From NCBI GenBank assembly GCA_001557505.1, contig LSAX01000001.1:992001-1056000 (forward strand): 64,000 nt of DNA, read 5' to 3'. The notes under the pieces were generated by a model. That model saw nothing but the letters and a program-made list of their open reading frames with translations. It was not told the DNA's origin and searched no databases. Position numbers and translations under genes: made by a program. The DNA comes from Reticulascus tulasneorum. Taxonomy: Eukaryota; Ascomycota; Sordariomycetes; Glomerellales; Reticulascaceae. Positions 12,469 through 25,409 of this stretch are shown here, piece after piece (the first letter of the stretch is position 1; every line of letters begins with the position of its first letter).

Positions 12469-13753
12469 ATGCAGCTGATGGTAGAGGTGCCGGATGGCAC
12501 AACAACTCATGGCAATCCAAAATTGGTCTGCACGCCGACCCAATGGATCGACGTCCTTGCGTTCTTCCTCACAAACTACGTGACCCACGCCATCACGATA
12601 ACCAGCAGCCCTGGCCAGAGCATCTCGGAAACAGTCTTCTATGCCCTCAATGCCCTCTTCGTGCCAGGATTTGGCGCCATCCGCACGCTCTCAGCAATCC
12701 GCGCGCATGCTGGCACAATCCGGAACAATGAGCTGCGCAAGGCTGCCACCGCCGGCGCTTTGTGCATGGTAGTAAGCAGCAAGAATTTCTTTGCGCCTGG
12801 CGAGCGGTAAGACCGGCTGCCTCTTGATATTGGAATAGACCGGGCCTGACTATTTCAGAGGGTTGATAAGCGGAGAGACTTGGTTCCACCGCGCCTTTCG
12901 CGATGTATCTCTGACTCTCGAGGTGCCGCCCGGCCGGAGCATCCATGGCATTTGCCACTTTCCGCTGGGCAGATACACGCTGGTTGAAGTGCCACCTCAC
13001 GTTCCACTGAGAGCACTGGAGATCCAGCACCTGACCCCCGTTCGCGGCTACACACGAAGAGTGCTACTGTCTAGCTCCTACAACATCCCCAAAGCCTTAT
13101 TTGCGCTCTTCCAAGCTGTTTGGGGCGTTCTTACCCTGTATCGCACAAGGGGAAACCAGATCGACATGTACGGGTATGCAGCCTTTGGCCTGTCGGTAAC
13201 TCCTTACGCGATCATGAGCATGATGAATATCATTGCGAATATTGTTTCACCAGAATATCCGGCGATGTACCTCGTCCATACTCCTGACATGGATGCTGCA
13301 GAAACCGAAGGGGGAAGATTTCATGGTGTTGTTGCAACGGTAGATCTGGACCACATCGGCAATTCGTTGCGGCTGAGGCGACACGCATCCAGCCACCGCT
13401 TCGGGCTTTTGATAAAGATTGCGAGCTACTTTTTAGTTAGCATGGTTCCAATTGCAGTGGTACTGGGATTGTCAAAGGCCAAACTGGGGTCGGCGACAGA
13501 GTCGGACCCGTCTCAAGCAGGGTGGATGCTATCGTGGCTTCTCGTTGGGTCACTGACGGGAGGGTGGGTCAAGATTTGCGTCTTCGTATTTGCTCGGTTT
13601 CTCACTACAAGACTCGGTTATTCGGTTTACTTTGCCATTACCTTGGTCATGTTCGTGTCTGTTGCGCCGCTCTGGGTCGCTTCGGTAGGTGGCATGGTCG
13701 TGGCTGGGCGCCAGCTCCTAGAATATGGAACCTGTGTTCGGTTGTCGTTTTAA
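12469..13753 (+). CDS. Multi-pass membrane protein, unknown function
   Basis: Exons are 12469-12806 and 12859-13753, with a 52-nt intron (GTAAGA donor, TTTCAG acceptor) that joins the frames exactly; 410 residues. The start at 12469 is the first ATG in the frame after the stop at 12349 and gives the N terminus MQLMVEVPDG. An early segment (CTPTQWIDVLAFFLTNYVTHA) starts the first hydrophobic region. Further hydrophobic segments lie near residues 55-75, 195-250 and three or four in the C-terminal third (around SYFLVSMVPIAVVLGL, WLLVGSLTGG, YFAITLVMFVSVAPLWVA). This pattern recurs in unnamed fungal integral membrane proteins; no catalytic motif is visible. An extra 5' exon cannot be excluded. 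Confidence 0.75.
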
Positions 13754-14155
13754 GACGGCATGTAGGATTAAGAAAAGGAAATGTTAGGAGAACAAGGAGT
13801 TGGAAACCTATTGAGGATTAGACTACGCTTTTTGAAGAGGTCTCTCGGAATGAGCAAGAGAGCGGGAGTCAAAGAGAGACGATGAGGGTTGCTATCTGGA
13901 ACGCAGCCGGCCTCAATCTCTTCGCATATGAAGGAAGGAAAAGTGAGTGTGCTTATACTTGTGACTCTATCAAGACATAAATGGCCGCCTATATGTCTAA
14001 CATACCTATTCTTTCGAAATGTTTTGCGGATTTGGATCCCAAGTAGAGTCTATAAAGCGGCGAGGGGCGGTTGAGCTGACCAACACGACCTTTCGAAACC
14101 CCACACCGCCCGCTCATTCATTCTTGCTGCCTGCACACTTACCCTCAGCAACACG
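13754..14155. other. Short intergenic gap
   Basis: No gene is seen. It contains the 3' end of the membrane protein gene and the upstream region of the broken phosphoesterase. Confidence 0.5.
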
Positions 14156-14966
14156 ATGGTCGCAATCCAAGTTCTCTCTGATCTTCATCTAGAGGCGCCC
14201 AAAAGCTATGACATCTTTGATATCCAGCCGAAAGCACCATACCTGGCACTCCTAGGCGATATTGGCTTCGCGAAGAAGCATGAAGAAGATTACCGCGCAT
14301 TTCTCGAACGACAACTTCAACGGTTCTGAATCGTCTTCCTCGTCTTGGGAAACCACGAGCCGTACTATTCCGACTGGGACGAAGTTCACGAGGCAATGAG
14401 AAACTTCGAGCAAGATGCACGGCGAAAACTGGCAGCGGACTCATCCCTAGGAGAGTTTGTGCTGCTCAATCGAACACGCTATGACCTGCCAGGAACCGAC
14501 ATCTCGATTTTAGGCTGCACTCTCTTTTCCCAAAGTACCCGAGAACCGCCTTGAGGCTGTCAGCTTTGGGCTGAACGATTTCTACCATATTGGGAACTGG
14601 ACAGTGGAGAAGCATAACGAGGCTCATGAGCGTGACTTGGCATGGTTGAATGAACAAACCAAGGCCATAGACTCCACAAGCAGCGAGCGGAAGGTCATTG
14701 TTCTGACCCACCATAGCCCTACCGTGGCCTCTCAGTCCCAGGATCCCAAGCATCACAATAGCCCCATCTCAAGCGGCTTCTCTACCGACTTGCGAGATGA
14801 GGAGTGCTGGTCTAGCAAAAGTGTCAGGGCTTGGGCTTTCGGTCATACACATCTCAACTGTGATTTCGTTGAAGATAACACGAGGAAGCAGGTCTTCACC
14901 AACCAGCGGGGGTATTACTTCTCGCAAGCCGAAGGGTTTGATATCAACAAGGTCTTGGAAATATGA
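14156..14966 (+). pseudogene. Broken calcineurin-like phosphoesterase
   Basis: The frame starts MVAIQVLSDLHLE, the first metallophosphoesterase motif (DxH), followed by LLGDIG, LGNHEP, THHSPT and FGHTHLNCD, the remaining metal-binding motifs in the right order, and ends after the usual NQRGY-type tail. Two lesions interrupt it: an in-frame TGA at 14327-14329, between QLQRF and IVFLVLGNHE, where the family has an Arg-like codon (CGA to TGA is a CpG transition), and a one-base insertion in the CCC run at 14529-14531, after which the frame moves from 14156-phase to the frame ending at 14966. Without the lesions it would be about 269 residues. No intron with GT-AG ends removes either lesion. The family dephosphorylates unknown substrates with two metals. 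It is a recent pseudogene or contains two assembly errors. Confidence 0.75.
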
Positions 14967-15154
14967 TTGCGTGAGCAGATATAGTACCAATGTGTTTTGG
15001 GGACGAATATGGCCATCCTAGGTAGCTATTCTGCGGCTCTTCAAGAGAGGGTCCTGTTTCAAAATGGCTTGACAAAATGACAAATTGAACCACTTGATTT
15101 TGGCTGTGGTGTGAAAACTAGACATGACAAATCTAACTGGGGTATATCCATCTT

Positions 15155-16883
15155 TTAAAAGTTCTTCAACAGCCTTTTCCACCACGGCAAACTCCTCGAA
15201 TCAAGCTCGCCCGTCGCAATCTCCTTTGCCTCATCAAGATCCCTTCTCCTTCCCGATTGCAGATCGATCTCGTCGGCCCGCCAGAACTTCGTCTTGAACC
15301 AGAACTTGTATCCAAAGTAGATCAATGGGAATAGGGGTAGCAGGATGTAGGCATCGACGAAGTTACCGGCGTCGAAAGGCGAGAGAGTCGTCCAGCCCTG
15401 GACAAGGGCGAGGAAGATGTTTGCGCCAAGCCCAAAGTACGCGTTGTAGGGATAGAGCCAGGAGACGAAGGGGAGCGTGCTTTCGTCGTATCCTTGCCTC
15501 TTCCATGCGGTGCGGAATCGGATGTGGATGAAGGAGATGGCACCCCAAACAAGGAAGGTCGACACGCCGCTGAGATTGACGATTTGTTGGTATGCCTTGC
15601 CGGCGCCAGTGCTGTTGTTCATCATGGACAAGGCGCCGCAAAGATTAGTGAAGATGATGGCGGGAATCGGCACACCCCTCTTATCAGTCCATCCAAAGAT
15701 CTTGGGAGCTTTCTTATCCTGCCCCATAAATAGCAATGTCCTCGATCCGATATAGATCGAGCTATTGCATGCGCTCAAGCAAGTAATGAAAATGAAGGCG
15801 TTGATCAAATGCACTCCATTCTCCCACCCGGCGTTCTGGATGGCGATGGTCATTGGACTTTTGAGTGCTCGGCTGGAACCGTTGATGAGACCGTCAGCGT
15901 TGGCGGGACAGGTCATGCCGAAGAACAAGGCGGAGCCCATGTAGATGAAGACGATGCGCCAGAAGACTTGTCGAATGGCCAGAGGCACCGCCACACGGGG
16001 GTTCTTGGTTTCGGTAGCGGCAACGGCGACGGATTCGACGCCGGCATAAAAAGTTGAACAAAAGACGAAGACTGTTGCGACTCCCCGGAATCCGTTCGAA
16101 AAGGCCCCCGGATCATGCCAGTAGCGGAACCCAAAAGCTTCGGTACCTTTAATGCCTCCGGATACGTAGCTAACTTGTGTATTAGGAAGATGCCACTGCA
16201 CGGTGACGTCGACATCAACTCACATGATGGAGAACAGGAAGTAGGCCACCAGCCCGATAAGCTTTATCAGCGCAAGCCAGAACTCGGCCTCGCCAAAAGT
16301 CTCGACGCCCAAAAGCTGGAATCCGAGGAACGCAAACTGGCGCAGCTTTAGCTTTGCGCACTAACGAAGCTCGGGGGAGAAAACATACCCAGAAGATGAG
16401 GAAGTATCCCCACAGAGGAAGCTTATCGCTCCAGAAGACGAAGATGCTGCACAGTGCATTATACTCATTGGCCAAGACGCAAAACCAGATGATGTAGTAA
16501 TTCCAGCCGACCGCGACACCAAAGGCTTTGTCGACGAATCGGTCGGCGAGACCTGTGAACGCGCCGCCGCTGGGGTACAGCGTCGTCAGCTCACCGAGAC
16601 TCTGCATGATGCTGAAGGCGATGATGCCGATGACTCCAAATCCAATCAGCAGCGCGGCCGGGCCACCACTCGCCAAAGCACCTCCGGAGCCGATGAGAAG
16701 ACCAGGGCCTATGATACCGGCAAGGGCCATCATGCTCAGATGACGGGTCTTCAAGCCGCGCTTGACGCCGGTTTCGGGGTCAATGGCTCGAAAGTCATCG
16801 GAATCGGTCTCTCGAACTCGGTTATCGCCATCATAGTATTCATGAGGCGACTCGGGATCCTTGACCCCGTTGAAATGCGACAT
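15155..16883 (-). CDS. Amino-acid permease (APC/YAT family)
   Basis: There are three exons on the minus strand: 16389-16883, 16224-16336 and 15155-16169. The introns are 52 and 54 nt and the joins recreate the conserved GFQLLGVETFGEAEFW and FSIIYVSGG segments; 540 residues. The hydrophilic N terminus leads into the family signature (RGLKTRHLSMMALAGIIGPG) at about residue 45, the substrate-binding unwound TM1 region. About 12 membrane helices follow, and a basic C-terminal tail ends in LPWWKRLLKNF. The family imports amino acids with protons at the plasma membrane; substrate specificity cannot be read from the sequence. The intact frame contrasts with the broken gene next to it. Confidence 0.92.
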
Positions 16884-17914
16884 GATGGGCTAGCTATCTA
16901 CAACCAGAAGCGAAGAGGTTCGCGACAGGGGAGATATGTGAGAAGGATCGCGCGGCGGATTGCCTGGTGGGAGCCACTGGGAATTTAAACCGCCCATCTC
17001 GGATGTTTCTGCGTGGTACATCAGTACGTGCAGATGATATGAAGCGTGCCAAGAGCTGGACATGCTGGACTATTGATACGCGAGATAAGGTGTACTGCCC
17101 TGATGACACTGGGAATGACGGGTATACGCCGCAGAATGGCGTTATCGCCATTTGCGGAGGACCAAGACGGTGGGAGGCTTTCTCATTGGACCCCGCCCGT
17201 TCAAGCCTGTCACAGTGCCGAGCTAGTGCGTGGGGATCGCCTCGCCTGCCGCGACCTTCAGTCAGATTTTGAGGCTTTTGACAGTTTTCATTAGGTTAGT
17301 GAATGCATCTTTTCCATCACGGGGGTTGTGCCCCAGCTGTCGCTGCAGAAACACGCCATAGCACCGCGTCGTGATGCCAGCTAGCGCGGGGCGCTGAGCT
17401 GAGAGCTTAGGTGTGATTGTTTTGCACACCTGCGCGCGAATGTGCTAGATGAAGCACAACTTCGAGATAGGCCATTCAGACGAGTTTATTAGCGGCGGGT
17501 CGTTTGCGGGATGATGGACTGGACGGACCATTCCGGTTGCACGCAATTGGACAATAATTACTCGAATCGTAGGGGGGGTTTTCCGGATGCTGCCAGTGGC
17601 ATGTTCAAGCGAGTTTGCGGTCCCTTGCCAGGGTCCACGAACTTATGCCTCGGGCTCCACTGCAACGCTGAAAATTGCTTGTTAGCACCGTTGCAGGCGA
17701 CCAATGTCAGCTGGGTGCGCCCAGTCAGCTTAGGCGCCGCATAAACAAATGTCAATGGCCATGTTGCTCGGAATCCCTCATATATCCCATACCTTCTTAT
17801 GTGCGGAGGAATGATCTTAAATGTCCGGTCAACGTCTCGGTGATGGTAGGAAATTGTCACGGTGGCCGACTCCATCAATCATACATCATGTTACCCTACA
17901 TACTACTACCTATG
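16884..17914. other. Intergenic, no gene seen
   Basis: It holds the permease promoter and the 3' end of the glycosyltransferase gene. Short open frames have no recognisable content. Confidence 0.5.
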
Positions 17915-19110
17915 CTACCGCTCTATAGACTTCATGTTTTCTTCATTTTTCCCATCTGGACTATGTGTATGGCTCCAATACGTTATGGAGACGCTGCCCT
18001 TCTTTTCAATTCCTAAACGCCTCTTGCAATCTTCCTGGTCAAAACCTTCCCTGAGAACCCAACACACATCTCGCACAGACTCTCCATCGCCACCCCAGCT
18101 GTACGGATATAATATATCACTTGGCAGCAGCACAACCTCATGATATAGGTTGTTATGGAGGCCGCCAAGGGCACTTGATCTTATTTTGGCCAAGGTCTCC
18201 TTGCTGAGACTACCACCACGGCGAACTTTCTCCGATTCGTATTTGATGATTGCATCCCTCAGTGCGACCGGGCCAGTTAATGACTCTGGCAAAACGTCCT
18301 CGACATCGTTCGCTCGTATTCGTTCGTCGACACTCTCCATGGGCAAGAGGAAGACTGGGTGGCCCGGGGTTGCAGCCATCCATGCGTTGGGGATCGAGTG
18401 TTCGAACTCGGGGTCGTCGCCCATGCGACCAAAAAATGCGATCCGAGAGGGAATTCGATATCGGTACATGTCAAACACAGCCTCTGAGGGCTGAAGACAT
18501 TCGGTATCTAGGTCGGCATAGACGCTAGATGATGTATGAGCTTGCGTAACGTGGATCCACCCCGACTCCATCGCTATCAAATTTCATCCGAGGACTGTGG
18601 CACCAAGCCGGCCGCAGCCCACTGACAAGTGGATATTAGAAGATAACATGAAACTCACCCTCCGAACATGTACATGTATAGATTCCTCGCCAGATCAGCT
18701 CGGTAAATCTCCGCAGGCAACGCCGTATAGCTCTGTTCGAGCCACGGAAAGAATCTCTGTACAAGCTGAAGATTGTCCGCATCACTCCACAGCACCCATT
18801 CCCAGTCAGGATGCCTCACTCGACATGAGCTGCTCCACGCCTCGAACTTGGTGGGAAGGTCTGGCGATGACCAGCTCTGGTGAAAGAGCTTGGGAATGGC
18901 CGTGAAGTTTCGGGCCAACTGCCGGGACATCAGCTCCTCTGCGGTGATCTGTCTTGATCTAGACTCGGTTTCTATCGTTGAGGTCCATGGCGGGCTTTGT
19001 TTTGCTAGTGATGGCATGCACTTGTAGTACTGGATGCTTATGATGAAGAAAAACCACACCAAAGGTATCCATATCGGGATGGAAAAGCTTCCAGCTCTGG
19101 CCAAGAACAT
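17915..19110 (-). CDS. DXD glycosyltransferase, GT32-like type II membrane protein
   Basis: Exons are 18659-19110 and 17915-18524 on the minus strand. The 134-nt intron splits a Gly codon and restores YMFGGVYADLD; 353 residues. A single N-terminal membrane anchor at about residues 8-27 (IPIWIPLVWFFFIISIQYY) predicts a Golgi type II topology. The lumenal part has IPKLFHQSW and WEWVLWSDAD motifs and the DXD nucleotide-sugar/Mn site at D155-x-D157, the arrangement of the glycosyltransferase sugar-binding DXD family that includes OCH1-like alpha-1,6-mannosyltransferases. Sugar donor and acceptor are not determined. Confidence 0.88.
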
Positions 19111-20650
19111 GATGTTGACTTTGAATCAGTGTAAAGAATGAAGTGAGATGAAAAGGAAGAAAAATGTCTATTGGAACACGCCAGTCTTTGGTGTTCCTCA
19201 ACAGCGACAGTACGCGTACCACGCCTCGTCGTCGAGGCTGGAACTGGCCAATTTGCACGAGCTAGTCATCCATGCGAGCCCCTAGTACCTTTTTTGTAAA
19301 GCTTATTATCGGGACCTGGGTCTACTTTAAGTACTAGTCTGGCCATAAAGGCCCACAGGTATTTGCGAGAGAAGGGCATCGTAAGTAGTGGTAGAATGCT
19401 TTTACGAAGGAAGGGTTCTTGGCTTGGTTACGTTGGCTGCGATTACTTGCCACGTTTTCGAGATTCACACTGCCGCTCCACTTAGTCATATCGACTTCTG
19501 CATACATTTTTGAGCTTTGGGCAGTAGGAAGTTGAAATGCCTTTCAATCTGACCTTGAGGTTGACCTATCTGTGCACTCGTCAAGCTCCTGCTGGTGCCA
19601 GCACAATGTGAGCATCGAACTATGGCGGGACTCTAGCGGAACTTCGCGAACCTCGCCAAACCTTACTAATTGCATCCACCATCATTCGACAAAACCACCG
19701 GATTCGTCCAAACTCTACGAGACAAGTGTTTCGGCGCTCTAGAAGCGTTACGGAAAGGGCACTGCTGTCCACATCCGTCGAGTCATGCAGATTGGGGAAT
19801 GCCCCAAAGATTATTCCTTCGAACTTCATTCTCAAGACCAATTTCCTGGAGCCGTCCTATGGGGTAATGAGCATATCTCTACAACATGATGGGTTGTTGT
19901 TACTTCGTGAACCTTCAAATGTGCTTGAGCATTATGTGGCAGCAGTAATATGCCTCTAAATGGCCCGATGAGTTAGGCATCACCCTCCGGGAGATACAAA
20001 CTGAAGGCCGGATTCAGATATGGCAATCGGCATGCCGATCCAGTGCATTTCGCGGGGTTTCAGTACGCAACTACAGCCCCTTTTATAGATAACTTCGACG
20101 AAAAGCGAGGAAACGGGAATGAGGGATGTAACTTGCCAACCTGTGCACAGTAAGGCGCAGCCTAGACACTCCAGCATAAGAGACCTAGGTTGCCAGGAAA
20201 GCATACACACGAATGGCCTTCAACAACCTATTCCCGAAAACCATTGAATGCATGCTATCGTATTGTTCGAAGTCGAGACAGCCCCAATTACAAGCTATGT
20301 TTGTTGATCTCTATTGTCAAAACGAACGTTTTGTCGTATGAAATGCTATGTGGATGGGATGGTGGCCGAGGGGCAGAGCAGCCTCCGCAAACATAGTTCT
20401 CTAGTAATAGCATCCATAACGGTGTTTGCGGCGGCGATCGGAGTTGACAATTGGCGATATGGTCGTCAAACTGATTACTGCGAGAGTGGATTTATGATGG
20501 AATGGATGTTGCTTGCTGAGAACTTAACATTGGCCGTAGTCGGTCCGTAATTGGCGATGGTAGCCTTCAAACTCTTAGGCGTGCAGTGGCAGGCTCGTGG
20601 CTGCGTAATTGGTCCAACAGCATGAGACAGATATGCGGGAAGTTCCAGCG
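19111..20650. other. Gene-poor stretch before the NACHT gene
   Basis: Only short frames without domains are present. It contains the glycosyltransferase promoter on one side and the NACHT gene upstream region on the other. Confidence 0.5.
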
Positions 20651-23600
20651 ATGTCTTCTCAGCTGCCCGCGATCGGTTTCTCGACTCACTTTAACCTGCT
20701 CATCGTTTGCTCTATTCCCCATGTGCGACAGCAGATGATTTTCTCGATGCTGTCAATAAGTTGGAGGTTGACGTAGTGCGTATGGGACATCGCGGTATCA
20801 CCATGAGGAGTCTGAGGCACGTTCGCTCTCTCGCAAAACGTCTGGAGCCGTACTTTGCGATTGTCGGTATCTTTGTTCAGTCACACCCTGAGTTTTCGGC
20901 CCTCTTCTGGGGAGCCTTTCGTCTCGTTCTACAGGTACGTCTCTCTCAACGTTTCAGTACTGTATGAACCGACATCAAATTAACTACTGGCTAGTTGTCA
21001 AGTAACCTCGTCACATTCTTTGACAAACTTGTTGAACTCATCGACCAGCTTCTCAACGTCTTTCCTCGGTACGACGAAATTGTGAAGCTCTGCACCGATG
21101 AGAATTCGGCTCGTATAATGAAGCACGTCGAGGACGTTTATGTAGACCTTCTCGAATTATTCCAGGCGGCTCTCAGAGTCTTCACTCGAGGAAGCGGAGG
21201 TAGGCTTACTGATAAGCCAGCCTGTATTTGACTAACCATTTGGCAGAGATCAAGAAAAGACGACTGATTTTTGGAAGCTTGCTATGGCAGCCATTCGATG
21301 CGAAGTTTAAAGAACTGCTCGAAAGGATGGAGATCCACAATCACAACATTTCCGAAGAGATCAAAATTTGGCATCTAAAGCACCAGGTCAAGGAAAGTGT
21401 CGCAACGGCTAATTGGCGAGAATACGTCCGGAAAGAGTACCAAGATGGAGACAAAGAACGTTCCCTAGCCCAAGAGGAGAGACGCTTAGTGGCCGAACAG
21501 AGAGAACTAATGGAAACCGAACGAGGGCAAAATGCGGAAGCAAGACGGAACATCTCAGCTCTCCTTTCCGAGATTCAAGATGCAAAGGGCGATTTGGAGC
21601 AGCAACGCCTAGGTGAGTAATTTCATGGATTATTGCTGGCACAGGACGTTTAACTTGTTCTGCAGACACAACTGCAACTAGAATTCAGGAATGGCTGCAT
21701 CCCTCGGATCATGTTGATGCGCGAGAAGCCAACGCTAAAATGCGAGATGGTTCCACAGCCCTTTGGATCTTCAATCACCCGCAGTACCAGTCCTGGATAG
21801 AAACGGAACCAGAACCATGCCCTGTTGAGACGGTTCGTAAGTTTCGGAAGTTTAGGGAAACCTTGTTGTGGCTGCACGGTGAGTCAGTTACGAGCTTGAT
21901 AATGATGACCTGATGCTCATACGATCACAACTAGGACACCCTGGTTCAGGCAAGACTGTATTGGCTACATCAATCCTGGATAGGCTCGATGAAAGAGACG
22001 ACGACCCAGAAGATGAAGCCCCCATTGTTCTGTATCATTTCTTCCAATTTAACTCGGAGGCTTCTAGATCACCCGCAGCTGCATTCCGATCATTTCTGTC
22101 TCAAATTCTCTGGCGCTGTGGCCGTGACATGAACATTTTGGATAAGTTCGCATTCATGATGACCTCCAAATCAAAGGGGCAACTGGAGGCATCTGAGGGT
22201 TCTCTTGTGGATCTTTTTGAGATCTGCCTCGGTCGGAATTTTATCATTATTGTGGATGGCGTCGACGAATGTGCCAATAGCGACTCCTTCATCATGTCAT
22301 TACTCCGATTGTCGATGGCCTGCAATCCGAGAATATTGCTTCTTAGTCGTGTCGACGTCCCACGTCTACAGCGCTCAGTGCCGATGGAAGCACGACTACC
22401 TCTTCCGAAGCCAGAGCTTTCGAGAGACATCCGCCGGTTCTGTGATCGTGAGCTTCAAGAACTGATAGAGGATGAAATTTTGCCCGAATCGGCATTTGAT
22501 GACCTTGAACAGCTGACAGAGCATCTCGTCAATGGTGCCGACGGCATGTTCTTGTGGGCACGGTTGATGATCGAGTTCCTACGGTCACCATCACTCTCAC
22601 AGCGGAGAAGGATGAAAACCATCACTGAGATTAAGTTTCCAGAGGGCCTGGAGAAAATGTATCAGCGAATTTTCCTCCTCCTCAGCCAGTCTGGAGAAAC
22701 GACGCGAAAATTGTCAACACGTATATTCACGTGGTTAGCACATCGCGCCGCTCCCATGACGACGCGCCAGACTAGACAGAGCTTGGTAATCGATGGGCTG
22801 TGGACCACAGAAAATAATTCTGAGGATATTGCCGAGTTCGAAAGTGCGGCGATAATGGCATGTAGGGCACTCGTTGAACTTGTTCCCATGTCGAAGTCAA
22901 CGCCAAAAATACAAGGACTTAAGTTCATTCATCTCACTGTTAAGGAGATCCTAACTCGACCAAACGCTCTTTCTATCTATGAAGGCACGGCATTACCACC
23001 GGGGCAGAACCACGAACTTGTCAGGCTACCAACGCCAGAAATTTCAAATTTTGCCCTTGCTCGGTGTTGTCTGAGGCAGATATTATACCATAGCCCAGCG
23101 GAGCCACTGTCAGGAAACCTTCACCAAAGCATCTCGGCAATGCAGTTAGATAGTCGTTTCCCTTTCACAGATTACGCCGCCGTTCACTGGATGGAACACG
23201 CATCTGCAACAACTATAGACCGTTCGAAGGTTACAACTCAGGATGGAATAATGGAGAAGTTATTTGAAGAAGCCTTTCACGAATTTGCCGATGATTTGAG
23301 AAGGTTTATGAGCAATCCTAAACTCGTTACAGCTTGGCTGGAGGCCTACTACACAGCCCCGCACTACGATGCTCCATCGGGATTCGGAATGCGGAAATGG
23401 GCAAGTTGGCTATCTGAACTGGCTCAGGAAACCACGCTCAGAGTTGACGGCACCCTCCTCGGCTTGGTCTTTGAATTTTGCGGAGACCTTGATCGTATCG
23501 TCAAAGTTTGGGACACTACCTTGCAGTTAACCCCTCACGTCGTCTGGGACGAAGTCACAGCATCTGGACTTGCACCAAGCCAGCTTTTCTTCTCGCCAGG

Positions 23601-25153
23601 GAGCACAAGGGTGAAGTCGAGAGCACCTGGGCGACCAAACAATGCTGCACTCGCAAATCGTCCTTTGGCATCCAAGTCCGCGGTTTCCGCAGACGGATCT
23701 CTGCTGGGTGTTTTGAGTTTATGGGCCGATGAGTCAGATTTCCAGAATAAATAATGCTTTTTGTATGATGCTAACTTAATTTCAGAGGTGTTCCCATTGG
23801 CGAGATCATTACTCACCGAATATGGTTTGTCTCATATGAAGTGTGGCCGCTTGACTTAGATCGCGGTCGTGTTGCCGCAGTTTCCATTGAGCTTGACGCT
23901 TGGAGTCTAAGTGATGTTCTTGAGTTGAAGAAAACACCCATGTCAATCAGTCAAGATGCTCTCTCATTCTCGGTATCACGTATAATATGGAGACTGAGAC
24001 CTGATCCAGCGTCGGTAGCGAAAGGTCTCGCACAGGGTGATTGGGAACCTCTACAGGTGGAAAAAGTGAAACTTCTGAGCAGCAAGGAAAGTTTTAACAA
24101 AGGAACTACAATAACTGACTTGCTGGTTACAATCAGTCCTAGTGGGAGGTTTGTCACACTTACCGAGTGGCACGATACCAGCGAGAAGGGTGAAAGGTTG
24201 ATAAACGGGCGCGGGACCATCTCCGCGTTTGAACTGACATCGACGCCTGGATTGGACATCAAAATTCTTCTTTCTACCACTCTCGGTCCCGAATTCAGGG
24301 TTAGCACGCTCCAGTCTGTACTTCATCCAACACTGCCATTGTGCGTCCTTCAAGTGATACCAAACTCACATCAACCATGGGTCTATCTCTGGAACTTTGA
24401 CCAAGGTATGTGTTTGTTCTGAAGTTTCTAGAGCGTTGGTAACAGATCAAACTAGGCCCAAATTATATTCAACCCGCTGAGTCAGCTCCCCATGTAACGG
24501 AGCATGTCCAGTTCTCAGAATGCGGCTCATATCTCGTCTCAAAGACAAGTTACAGTGACGCAGTCATTGTGACGCCGATTTCTTCTCATTTCATGGATTC
24601 GAGGCCCCTAAAACGTCAACGGCGGACTCCAGAGAGAAGAGAGGAATCATCAGCTGCAGGTAACCAGCATTCCACGCTTTCCCCAGAATCCAGCCTTCAG
24701 ACAGAGATGCTCGAAAGCCAGCTTCAGCTCCATACCTTCGGAGCCGTCAAGATGATTGGGAAGTTTTCCGCTTCCGTTGGAAGCGGTGATGTCACAACAC
24801 TCTCAAGCAACATGTCACTCGAGGGCGTTCAATTACTAATACGCCAAGGTGACGGTTCTGGAACGCAAGTAGTCCAACTTGCGGCAATCCCGCATTGGGC
24901 CGGATCATCCAACAGCACTGCTGAAGTGAAACTCCCGAAAACAGCCGGTGATAGCGCAAAGATAGTTATCCACAAAACCGATGCGGTGGGCTATGGAGAT
25001 GCACAGCTTCCTATGGTCATTGAAAGAGACACAAAATTCTTCAGCCAGCCACAAAGATTCCTCAAGGACGTGGATTTTGAGACTTCGTCTCATGATGACA
25101 GCGACACGGATATGAGCGAAGATGGCGGGCTACCAGTGGACACTTCTAGCTAA
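20651..25153 (+). CDS. NACHT-domain NTPase (fungal NLR-like/STAND protein)
   Basis: Eight exons are predicted: 20651-20675, 20732-20934, 20995-21199, 21247-21612, 21666-21878, 21935-23732, 23786-24405 and 24456-25153, giving 1375 residues with every junction in frame. The 25-nt first exon is the least certain. The N-terminal 140 residues resemble the helical domain that precedes NACHT in many fungal proteins (FVQSHPEFSALFWGAFRLVLQ, then VFPRYDEI). A charged coiled coil follows at about 200-265. Walker A is GHPGSGKT (338-345). Walker B is IIIVDGVDEC with D445, D448 and E449. A helical winged-helix region follows. The C-terminal third shows repeated beta-strand-like segments (SADGSLLGVLSLW, ISPSGRFVTLTEW, FSECGSYLVSK), so a degenerate propeller-type sensor is inferred. 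Such proteins act in non-self recognition and programmed cell death in fungi; no partner effector domain was found nearby. Exon 6 uses a weak GTCAGA donor. Confidence 0.88.
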
Positions 25154-25409
25154 CTCGTCCCAAAGTGGCCCGAGATAAGGGTACAAAGGGGAGGCTCAGG
25201 CTATGGAGGATAATGCGTAAGTCTCTGTGTGCGCCATTGTTGCCCGGTACTCTGCCTTGCATTTAGTGCACCCTACAATGGAACTCATCACCTCTGGGCT
25301 TCGGCTGACACTCATCTCTTCACAGTCTGCCAGATTGCGTGACCGTTTGAAATCCACATGACATGGGTAGAATGTCTAATATGGCTATCTGTATACAAGT
25401 GCTCCAAGC

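Noticed and set aside
14327..14329. Programmed stop-codon readthrough in the phosphoesterase
   Set aside because: The TGA lacks the CTA context of known readthrough, and a second frameshift downstream makes decay the simpler reading.
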